Assembly (NCBI RefSeq): GCF_900698945.1
Contig: NZ_LR217717.1
Location: 186,001 to 250,000, forward strand
DNA: 64,000 bases
Reading direction: 5' to 3'
Source of the DNA: Buchnera aphidicola (Cinara laricifoliae)
GTDB taxonomy: Bacteria; Pseudomonadota; Gammaproteobacteria; Enterobacterales; Enterobacteriaceae
Shown: positions 30,130-37,966 of the stretch, piece after piece
Layout: each line of letters begins with the position of its first letter
How positions within the stretch are numbered: the stretch's first letter is position 1
Translations under genes and position numbers: made by a program
The notes under the pieces: generated by a model
Seen by the model: the letters and a program-made list of their open reading frames with translations, nothing else
Told to the model about the DNA's origin: nothing
The model's database searches: none

Positions 30130-30695
30130 ATTTTTATATAAATTTGTTGAATAATAATTTTTTAAAATTTAAATAATACATTTAAAAAAACTTTATCTAA
30201 TAATTAGATATACTTATATAACTGATATTTACTGTAAAATAGTATATATTTATACTATTAGAATTCGGTAATTTTTTATTTTTATTTATTTGAATATATG
30301 AATATTAATTAATATATTTTAATATTTAATTATATATTAAGTAAATAAAATAATTACATTAAATTTTTATTTAATTTATATTAAAAAATATTTATTATAT
30401 TGCATATAATTGAATTAATTAATATAATTAATATATAAAATGATTAATAAATAAATATTTTATATTAAATATTTTATAATTATTTAATTATAAAAATTAA
30501 TAAATCTTAATTATATTTATATAAATAATAACATTATTTTAATAAAAAAAAAATGTTTTTAAAAAATAATATATTTTAGTATATATTTAATATATATTAA
30601 AATAATTTGTATACATAAATATTAATGTAAGTTCACGTGTAATATATATATAAATATATATATTTTTATATATTTATATATATAGGAAATATTTT
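30130..30695. other. Intergenic, divergent trpD/rluB
   Basis: 566 bp, almost entirely A and T, with no coding sequence. It must hold the trp and rluB promoters, but none is clear. The only strong structure is the hairpin just before the rluB ribosome binding site (separate entry). Nothing resembles a Trp-rich leader peptide on the minus strand. Confidence 0.75.
30643..30684 (+). promoter_or_regulatory. Leader hairpin abutting the rluB ribosome binding site
   Basis: Eighteen bases at 30643-30660 pair perfectly with 30667-30684 around a 6-base loop (TATTTT). The stem ends exactly where the Shine-Dalgarno-like AGGAAA (30684-30689) begins, 7 bases before the rluB ATG. It could modulate access of the ribosome or define an mRNA 5' end. 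Confidence 0.5.
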
Positions 30696-31436
30696 ATGAA
30701 AGAAAGAATTCAAAAAATATTATCTAATTGTGGTTTTGGTTCACGACGCAATATTGAAAAAAAAATATGTAAGGGATTAATTAAAGTAAATGGAAAATCT
30801 ATTTTTTTAGGACAAAGTTTTATAAGAAATGATATTCAATATATTTCATTAAATAATAAAAAATTTTTTTTAAAAAAAGAAATAATAAAAATTATTATTT
30901 ATAATAAACCTATTGGTGAAATATGTACGAAAAAAGATACAGATAATAGAATTACTGTTTTTGATAAATTACCTAAATTATATAATTCTAATTGGATTAG
31001 TGTAGGTAGATTAGATATTAATACATCAGGTTTACTATTATTCACTAATCATGGAGAATTAGCGTATAGATTAATGCATCCAAAATATATGATTAAACGA
31101 GAATATTTAGTAAGAGTTTACGGAAAAATATCAAATAAAAAAATTTTAATTTTAAAAAATGGAATTAAAATAGGTAATTCTTTTTCTAAATTTTTGGATA
31201 TTATTTGTTATAATAATCAAAAAAAAAATCAATGGTTTAAAGTTTCATTAGTACAAGGAAAAAAAAATGAAGTACGTTTATTATGGAATTCTATAGGTGT
31301 ACAAGTAAATCGATTAATTAGAATTAGTTATGGTATAACTATACTACCTAAAAATTTAAAAACTGGAAATTTTGTAGAATTAAATTCTATTTATATAAAT
31401 AGAATTTTTTGTTCAGTTAATTTAAAAAATAAATAA
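30696..31436 (+). CDS. rluB: 23S rRNA pseudouridine-2605 synthase
   Basis: RluB makes pseudouridine 2605 of 23S rRNA. The 246-residue product has an N-terminal S4 domain (about 1-50, beginning MKERIQKILSNCGFGSRR), and the synthase domain with the catalytic Asp107 in VGRLDINTSGLLLFTN, LMHP, and the late block NEVRLLWNSIG and VNRLIRISYGI. E. coli RluB is 291 residues; the basic C-terminal tail is missing. RluE or RluF relatives are less likely because of the S4 domain and the local context, but the symbol is by similarity only. Confidence 0.9.
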   Translation: MKERIQKILSNCGFGSRRNIEKKICKGLIKVNGKSIFLGQSFIRNDIQYISLNNKKFFLKKEIIKIIIYNKPIGEICTKKDTDNRITVFDKLPKLYNSNWISVGRLDINTSGLLLFTNHGELAYRLMHPKYMIKREYLVRVYGKISNKKILILKNGIKIGNSFSKFLDIICYNNQKKNQWFKVSLVQGKKNEVRLLWNSIGVQVNRLIRISYGITILPKNLKTGNFVELNSIYINRIFCSVNLKNK

Positions 31437-31486
31437 TATTTATTTTTATTAATAAAATATTTATGATTATAAATAAATCATTTTTA

Positions 31487-31514
31487 TTGACATATAGATT
31501 AATATTCATATATT
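31487..31514 (+). promoter_or_regulatory. Orphan sigma70-type promoter
   Basis: Perfect TTGACA at 31487-31492 and TATATT at 31509-31514 are separated by 16 bases. It lies between the convergent genes rluB and suhB and points into the 3' end of suhB in antisense direction. No plus-strand gene follows for more than 1 kb. It could be a leftover from a deleted gene, an antisense RNA promoter, or chance. Confidence 0.4.
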
Positions 31515-31617
31515 CTGCATCAATAATAATGTAGCTATTCTAAATATAAAATATTTTTATAAATAAATATAACATACATATTATATTTTCAATCAATAAA
31601 ATTTATATATATTAATT

Positions 31618-32418
31618 TTATATCAATTTTTGGTTTAAAATACGTGTTTTTTTTAAAATAAATTTTAGTATATTAACTTGTCCGACTAATAATATATTAT
31701 TTTCAATATAATTATGTCCTCCAATAAAATCAGTTATCAATGCACCTGATTCTCTAATTTGTAATTCTCCAAAAGTAACACGCAAAGATTTTTCATTAAA
31801 TCCAATATATGCATTAATTTTTCCAGAAGACAAGTAAGCTAAATCTAGAATAGAACATCCTGTTTGTCGTAAGGATATTTTTTCTTGTAAAAATTGCTGT
31901 ATTAATGATGTATATAAATGAGTATTTTTTATATTTTTCTCTTTAAAATAAAGAGCTATAATTTTATTTTGAATGTTATTTTTATATTCACAACATCTAG
32001 TACGAAAACCATTTAATTGAGCGCCTTGACCTTTAATAGCTGTAAATAAATCATTTTTAATAGGATCATATATTACTGATATACATATTTTATTTTTTTC
32101 TTTTATAAGTATAGATAAACAGAAATGTGGAATTTTTTTAATAAAATTTATTGTTCCATTTAATGGATTGATTAACCATTGATAATCATGATTAATAATT
32201 TTTTTTTTAGAGCATACATTGATAATAGAATGTTTTGGGTATGATTGATGTATAATAGAAGAAATTGACAAAAATACTTTTTCTCGTATTTTATATATAA
32301 AATATAAAATCTTTGATTGTTCTGTAGTATATGTTATATTTTTTAAATCATAATATTGTGAAATAATTTTTCCACCTACTCGAATAGCTCTAACAGCTAT
32401 ATTTAATGCAGGATTCAT
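31618..32418 (-). CDS. suhB: SuhB, inositol monophosphatase-fold protein without metal ligands
   Basis: SuhB in E. coli is an inositol-1-phosphatase and, separately, a Nus-complex factor for rRNA antitermination and 30S assembly. The 266-residue product (267 in E. coli) aligns throughout, with NFIKKIPHF, the block IYDPIKNDLFTAIKGQGAQLNG, TGCSILDLAYLSSG and TDFIGGHNY. Every phosphatase metal ligand is replaced: E67 is N67, D84 and D87 of the IDPLDGT box are N84 and N87 (INPLNGT), and the PWD block carrying D212 is deleted or changed (LRVTFGEL). Phosphatase activity is very unlikely, but the frame is intact. The retained role is probably in rRNA transcription. It is convergent with rluB. Confidence 0.93.
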   Translation of the reverse strand: MNPALNIAVRAIRVGGKIISQYYDLKNITYTTEQSKILYFIYKIREKVFLSISSIIHQSYPKHSIINVCSKKKIINHDYQWLINPLNGTINFIKKIPHFCLSILIKEKNKICISVIYDPIKNDLFTAIKGQGAQLNGFRTRCCEYKNNIQNKIIALYFKEKNIKNTHLYTSLIQQFLQEKISLRQTGCSILDLAYLSSGKINAYIGFNEKSLRVTFGELQIRESGALITDFIGGHNYIENNILLVGQVNILKFILKKTRILNQKLI

Positions 32419-32604
32419 ATAGTAATTTTCTCGTATTTTAGCATTAATTTAAATATAATTATAAATAAAAATAATTTTTAATATAAAAATTGATCTATTT
32501 TTCCAATAAATTATTTATTATATACTTATTTTTAATAAATTTAAAAAGTTTATTTATATTTTAATATTCAAATAATGTTAATTAACATATTTTGGAAAAT
32601 AATA

Positions 32605-33702
32605 ATGTTAAAAACAAAGTTTTTATTAGAAAATAACAAAAAAAAAATAAATTTATTAGATTTAAATTTAAAAAAAATGATAAATTTTTTTCTACAGTTA
32701 GGAGAAAAAAAATTTAGAGCAATACAAGTTATGCAATGGATTTATAAAAAATATTGTATAAATTTTAATGAAATGAATAACTTAAGTTATATCTTAAAAG
32801 ATAAATTAAAAAATATATCTACAATTCAGTTACCGAAATGTATAGAAGAACAAAAATCGAATGATGGAACAATAAAATGGAAATTTTTATGTAATACTAA
32901 ATTTATTGAAACAATATATATTCCAGAAAAAAATCGTGCGACTTTATGTATTTCATCACAAGAAGGTTGTTCTTTAAAATGTGATTTTTGTGCTACAGGT
33001 AAATTAGGATATACTCGTAATTTACTAATTTCAGAGATTATTGGTCAAATTTGGTTTGTTATAAATAAAATACACCAACTGAAATTAAAAAATTATATAT
33101 TACATCCGATAACAAACATTGTAATGATGGGAATGGGGGAACCTTTATTAAATTTACGAAATATTATTCCTGTTATAGATATTATTACACATAAATATGG
33201 TTTTAATTTTTCGAAAAATAAAGTAACTTTATCTACAGCTGGTGTTGTTCCTGCAATAAATAAAATTGCAGGTAAGATAGATATTTCGTTGGCTATTTCC
33301 TTACACGCATCTAACGATAATATCCGTAATATGATTATGCCAATTAATAAAATTTATAATATCAAAATGTTGTTATTATCAATTAAAAATTATCTAAGTA
33401 AATCTACTGCAAATCGTGGTATAGTAACGATTGAATATATTATGTTATTAAATATTAATGATAGCATGTTTCATGCTAAAGAGTTATCAGTTTTATTAAA
33501 AAATATACCATGTAAAATTAATTTAATTCCATGGAATCCTATTAAAAATTCTTTTTATAAATGTAGTAGTCATGAAAGAATCACTGCTTTTTTAAATTAT
33601 TTAAAAAGTAAAGGTTTTATTATTACAATTAGAAAAAATAGAGGTTCTGATATTAATGCTGCTTGCGGGCAATTAATTGGAAAAAATATTTTTAAAAATT
33701 AA
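32605..33702 (+). CDS. rlmN: Dual-specificity RNA methyltransferase RlmN
   Basis: RlmN is a radical SAM enzyme methylating C2 of A2503 in 23S rRNA and A37 in some tRNAs. From the ATG at 32605 the product has 365 residues. C122, C126 and C129 (CSLKCDFC) bind the cluster; C115 (RATLCIS) corresponds to E. coli C118, and the methyl-carrying Cys is in DINAACGQLIG near the C-terminus. NIVMMGMGEPLLN is present. The frame is open from an ATG at 32575, but GGA at 32594 suits 32605 better and the length to KINLLDL then matches E. coli. hisS follows after 110 bp; ispG, between them in E. coli, is missing. Confidence 0.96.
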   Translation: MLKTKFLLENNKKKINLLDLNLKKMINFFLQLGEKKFRAIQVMQWIYKKYCINFNEMNNLSYILKDKLKNISTIQLPKCIEEQKSNDGTIKWKFLCNTKFIETIYIPEKNRATLCISSQEGCSLKCDFCATGKLGYTRNLLISEIIGQIWFVINKIHQLKLKNYILHPITNIVMMGMGEPLLNLRNIIPVIDIITHKYGFNFSKNKVTLSTAGVVPAINKIAGKIDISLAISLHASNDNIRNMIMPINKIYNIKMLLLSIKNYLSKSTANRGIVTIEYIMLLNINDSMFHAKELSVLLKNIPCKINLIPWNPIKNSFYKCSSHERITAFLNYLKSKGFIITIRKNRGSDINAACGQLIGKNIFKN

Positions 33703-33712
33703 TAAATTATAA

Positions 33713-33749
33713 TGATATTTTTTATATTATTAGTTTTATAAAAATATCA
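33713..33749 (+). terminator. Hairpin between rlmN and hisS
   Basis: TGATATTTTTTATA at 33713-33726 pairs with TATAAAAATATCA at 33737-33749 with one bulged T. It starts 10 bases after the rlmN stop and could end its transcript or mark the border left after loss of ispG. Confidence 0.5.
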
Positions 33750-33812
33750 ATATTTTCAATGTATATAAATTTAATTAAAGTAATAATTTTAATATAGGAA
33801 TATTAATATTTT

Positions 33813-35090
33813 ATGGGTATAAAATATCAGTCAATTAGAGGTATGCATGATCTTCTTCCTGTTGATACTTATTATTTAAGTACAATTGAAAAAATTATAA
33901 AAAATATATTAAATAGCCATGCTTATTCTGAAATTCGTTTTCCAGTTGTTGAAAAAACACAATTATTTGAAAAAGCTATTGGAAATAACACTGATATTAT
34001 CCACAAAGAAATGTATAATTTTTGGGATAAAAAACAACAAAAAATTTCTTTAAGACCAGAAGGAACAGTTAGTTGTATTCGTGCATGCATACAAAATAAT
34101 ATTTTTTATAATTCTAAGATTCAGAAATTGTGGTATCACGGTCCTATGTTTCGTTATGAAAGACCACAAAAAGGACGTTTTAGACAATTTTACCAATTAG
34201 GAGTAGAACTTTTTGGTTTGCAAAATTATATTATTGATTATGAAATTATTATGTTAACTATTAAGATTTGGCAAAAATTAAATTTATTAAAATATTTAAA
34301 ACTAGAAATAAATTCAATCGGCCATATATCAGATAGAAAAAAATTTGCATTAGACTTAATAAATTTTTTTAAAAAAAATATCTCGCAATTGACTCAACAT
34401 GAAAAAAATTTATTATTTACTAATCCTGTTCGTATTTTAGATAGCAAAAATACTGATATACAAAAATTATTAAAATCTGCACCTATCTTAAATAACTATT
34501 TAAATATAAATTCATATATGCGGTTTAAAAAATTATGTAATTTGTTAAAGCAATCAAAAATAGATTATAAGATAAACAATCAATTAGTTAGAGGATTAGA
34601 TTATTATAATGATACTGTTTTTGAATGGACTTCAAAATATTTGGGATCGCAAAATACTATTTGTGCTGGAGGTCGTTATGATAATTTAGTAGAATATTTA
34701 GGCGGCAAAAAAAATTCAGCTATTGGTTTTGCAATTGGAATGGATAGATTGTTAATTTTAAAAAAAATATTTAATCCTAATTATTTTAAAAATTTCTTTA
34801 TAGATATTAATGTTATTTTTTTAGAATCTATTTATTCAATATTTGCAATGTATATATCTGATAAATTACGTTTAATATGGCCTAAATTAAGAATAAATAC
34901 TTCTTTACAATTATTTAAAAAAAATAGTCATAAAAATAAATCAAAAAAAATAGAATCAAATTTTATATTAACTTTGGAATCTAAAATGTTAAATATAAAT
35001 AAAATTTCAGTTAAAAATGTATTTAAAAAAACAAATAAAATTATTTCAATTAATCGTATCTTTAAAAATCCATGTATTTTTATTAATTAA
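33813..35090 (+). CDS. hisS: Histidyl-tRNA synthetase
   Basis: This class II synthetase charges tRNA-His. The 425-residue product (424 in E. coli) has IRGMHDLLP near the start, motif 2 (FRYERPQKGRFRQFYQLGVE), the histidine-binding blocks RGLDYYNDTVFEW and GGRYDNLVEYLGG, and motif 3 (AIGFAIGMDRL). The C-terminal anticodon-binding domain from about residue 330 is strongly diverged and Lys/Asn-rich compared with E. coli, while the catalytic core is well kept. glyA follows 61 bp later on the same strand. Confidence 0.96.
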   Translation: MGIKYQSIRGMHDLLPVDTYYLSTIEKIIKNILNSHAYSEIRFPVVEKTQLFEKAIGNNTDIIHKEMYNFWDKKQQKISLRPEGTVSCIRACIQNNIFYNSKIQKLWYHGPMFRYERPQKGRFRQFYQLGVELFGLQNYIIDYEIIMLTIKIWQKLNLLKYLKLEINSIGHISDRKKFALDLINFFKKNISQLTQHEKNLLFTNPVRILDSKNTDIQKLLKSAPILNNYLNINSYMRFKKLCNLLKQSKIDYKINNQLVRGLDYYNDTVFEWTSKYLGSQNTICAGGRYDNLVEYLGGKKNSAIGFAIGMDRLLILKKIFNPNYFKNFFIDINVIFLESIYSIFAMYISDKLRLIWPKLRINTSLQLFKKNSHKNKSKKIESNFILTLESKMLNINKISVKNVFKKTNKIISINRIFKNPCIFIN

Positions 35091-35151
35091 TTAGATATTT
35101 TCAAATTATTTAAAAATATAATTAATACTTTAATATAAGTAAAATATAAAT

Positions 35152-36402
35152 ATGACAAATAAAACACTACAAAAAACAGATTTAAAAATTTGGAATTTAA
35201 TTAATAAAGAGAGAATGAGGCAAGAATCATATATTAATTTAATTGCATCAGAAAATTACGTAAGTCCTGCTATATTGGAAACACAAGGTTCTTGTTTAAC
35301 TAATAAATATGCAGAAGGATATATAGGAAATCGTTTTTATAATGGATGTAAAATTATTGATGATATTGAATCTATTGCTATTAATAGAGCAAAAAAATTA
35401 TTTAATGTTGATTATGCCAATGTACAACCTCATTCAGGTTCACAAGCTAATTTTGCAATATTTCAAGCTTTATTAAAACCACAAGATATTATATTAGGAA
35501 TGAATCTAAATCATGGTGGACATTTAACTCATGGATCAATTGTAAATTTTTCAGGAAAAATGTATAAATCTTATACATATGGTGTTAATAAAAAAGGTAA
35601 TATAGATTATGATAATTTTAAATATCTGTCTATTAAATATCATCCTAAACTGATTATTGGTGGATTTTCAGCATATTCAGGAATATGTGATTGGAAATAT
35701 ATGCGTAAAATTGCTGATAAAATTAATGCATATTTTTTAGTAGATATTTCGCATATTGTAGGTTTAATTATAGCTGGATTATATCCAAATCCATTAGATT
35801 ATGCTCATGTAGTTAGTACTACTACTCATAAAACTTTAGGTGGACCTAGAGGAGGTTTAATTATATCTAAAAATGGAAACCAACAATTATATTCAAAATT
35901 AGATGCATCTGTATTTCCAGGTAGTCAAGGTGGACCTTTAATGCATATTATTGCAGCTAAAGCAGTTGCTTTTAAAGAAGCCCTAAGTAAAAAATTTTTA
36001 TTATTACAGAAAAATATTTTATTTTTTTCTAAAAAAATGGTTGAAATATTTTTAAAAAGAAAATTTACAATTATATCAGGAAAAACAGAAAATCATTTAT
36101 TTTTAATAGATGTATCTAAACAAGGATTAACTGGAAAAGAAGCTAGTAATATTCTTGCTCGTGCAAGAATTATTGTTAATAAAAATACTATTCCTAATGA
36201 TCATAATAATCCTTTTATAACATCAGGAATTCGTATTGGTACTCCAGCAATTGTTAAACGTAAAATCAAAATTGATGATGTGATTAAAATAACTAATTGG
36301 ATATGTGATATATTAAATAATCCTTATGATTTATTACAAATAAAAAGTATTAGAAAAAAAATAAAAAAAATATGTAAAAATTATCCTATTTACAAAATGT
36401 AA
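35152..36402 (+). CDS. glyA: Serine hydroxymethyltransferase
   Basis: GlyA interconverts serine and glycine with tetrahydrofolate, supplying one-carbon units. The 416-residue product (417 in E. coli) has LIASENYVS, the PLP lysine K227 in VVSTTTHKTLGGPRGG, PGSQGGP and the late block TSGIRIGTPA. The frame is clean. A good terminator hairpin lies about 107 bp downstream. It converges on pgl. Confidence 0.98.
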   Translation: MTNKTLQKTDLKIWNLINKERMRQESYINLIASENYVSPAILETQGSCLTNKYAEGYIGNRFYNGCKIIDDIESIAINRAKKLFNVDYANVQPHSGSQANFAIFQALLKPQDIILGMNLNHGGHLTHGSIVNFSGKMYKSYTYGVNKKGNIDYDNFKYLSIKYHPKLIIGGFSAYSGICDWKYMRKIADKINAYFLVDISHIVGLIIAGLYPNPLDYAHVVSTTTHKTLGGPRGGLIISKNGNQQLYSKLDASVFPGSQGGPLMHIIAAKAVAFKEALSKKFLLLQKNILFFSKKMVEIFLKRKFTIISGKTENHLFLIDVSKQGLTGKEASNILARARIIVNKNTIPNDHNNPFITSGIRIGTPAIVKRKIKIDDVIKITNWICDILNNPYDLLQIKSIRKKIKKICKNYPIYKM

Positions 36403-36508
36403 ATTGTATTTATTTTAAAAATTTTTATTTAAATTAAAAAATCATTATAATAAATATATTATATATAATAATGAATATAATTTTACTTTTAAAAAATACA
36501 TAAATATT

Positions 36509-36541
36509 TTATGTTACATAATATATGTAACATAATTTTTT
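36509..36541 (+). terminator. Intrinsic terminator after glyA
   Basis: TTATGTTACATA (36509-36520) and TATGTAACATAA (36524-36535) form a perfect 12-bp stem with a 3-base loop, followed directly by TTTTTT at 36536-36541. It is the textbook layout for a plus-strand rho-independent terminator, though AT-rich. Confidence 0.75.
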
Positions 36542-36667
36542 ATTATATATATTTTAGATACTTTAAATATATAAATTATTTTATGTTTATATTACTATAT
36601 CAGATAAAAATAAATATATATGAATATATATTTTATTTACTATCAATTATATAATCATTATTATTTA

Positions 36668-37663
36668 TTATTCAGTTAATACCCATAAAGGATTTTTTCC
36701 TACAGATATCTCTTCTTGTACTGACAAATATCCAGTATTATGATTAATACGATATATCATCATAGTATTTGAAATTTCTCCTACCACTATTAATATTGTT
36801 CCATCTTTACTAATACAGAATGATCGAGGTTGTAATATAGTTTTATAAGTATATATATAGACTAAAAGACCTGTAATTCTATTAATACTAAAAAATGAAA
36901 TAATGCTGTTAAATCGGTCACAGGCATATAGAAATTTTTTATTAGGATGAATATGAATATCTGATGCCCAAAAATCATGTTTTGGAGAATTTAATATTAA
37001 TGAAATTGATTGTATTAACGTTAATATAACTAATTTTTTATTAATTAACCAAACATTAATAGTTCCATTTAATTCATTAATAGAATATAAATAAGGATTT
37101 GTTGGATGAAAAATAATGTGTCGTGGACCACTATTATATTCAGTATGTACAATATTTTTTAATATTATAGTAATAATGTTATTTTTTTTTAAATAAAATT
37201 TGTAAATATAAATTTTATTTTCTTTAAGAGCCGATACAAATATTAATTTGTATTTATGATGTATTTTAATACAATGACATCCTTGAATATTTTTAATGAT
37301 ATAATCAATATTATTAATTAGTCCAATCGAATTTAATAAACATACTTTAAATTCGTTTCCATGAAAAGATGCTACAAATAAAATTGTTTTATTTTTATTT
37401 AAAGAAATATAATTAGGTGAATGAAATACATTTGTTTCATGTATTTTTTTAAATTTATTATGTGGATACTGTTTATATGTAGTAATTTTATTACTTATTG
37501 TTTCTCCTACATATAATAATTTATTTTTTTTATTATATTTTAAAGATTGAGGTCGTCCAGTTGTAGTAAAAATAGATTTTTTTGATAAGATATAATCTTT
37601 TGTTATAGTCCAGTGTTCAATATGCTTATCAAGAGAACAAGAAATAAAAATATTTTTTTTCAT
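36668..37663 (-). CDS. pgl: 6-phosphogluconolactonase (Pgl, YbhE type)
   Basis: Pgl hydrolyses 6-phosphogluconolactone in the oxidative pentose phosphate pathway. The 331-residue product is E. coli size (331) and has the seven-bladed propeller family's features: GRPQSLKYNKKNKLLYVGE, HCIKIHHKYKLIFVSAL, the block GPRHIIFHPTNPYLY, NELNGTINVW and the end GKNPLWVLTE. Repeated blade motifs are visible about every 45 residues. It is poorly conserved between blades, as usual. It is convergent with glyA. The preceding pathway gene zwf is not in the window. Confidence 0.93.
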   Translation of the reverse strand: MKKNIFISCSLDKHIEHWTITKDYILSKKSIFTTTGRPQSLKYNKKNKLLYVGETISNKITTYKQYPHNKFKKIHETNVFHSPNYISLNKNKTILFVASFHGNEFKVCLLNSIGLINNIDYIIKNIQGCHCIKIHHKYKLIFVSALKENKIYIYKFYLKKNNIITIILKNIVHTEYNSGPRHIIFHPTNPYLYSINELNGTINVWLINKKLVILTLIQSISLILNSPKHDFWASDIHIHPNKKFLYACDRFNSIISFFSINRITGLLVYIYTYKTILQPRSFCISKDGTILIVVGEISNTMMIYRINHNTGYLSVQEEISVGKNPLWVLTE

Positions 37664-37966
37664 ATATTTTCCAATAAAAAGATATCTCAGTAAAACTATT
37701 TGTTTATAATAATATATAAAATTTTATACAAATATTGATATTGATTATTAATCATATATCAAATATTTTCAATTCATAAGAAAGTATTTTTATATATCAG
37801 ATTTTATTTTCATTATTATAAATAATCTATTAAACAAAATAGTATTTATATAAAAAATAATATAATAAAATTATTTTTACGTAATTTTATAAAGTTCTAA
37901 AAATTAATTTTATATTAAAATCATTAATTAATATAAATATTAATTAATATAAAATAAATAGATAAA
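37664..37966. other. Intergenic, mfd-pgl
   Basis: 303 bp, AT-rich, no coding sequence, between two minus-strand genes. I see nothing definite. It should contain the pgl promoter. Confidence 0.75.

Noticed and set aside
30130-30695. trp leader peptide or attenuator upstream of trpD
   Set aside because: No minus-strand short frame with Trp codons followed by alternative hairpins is visible.
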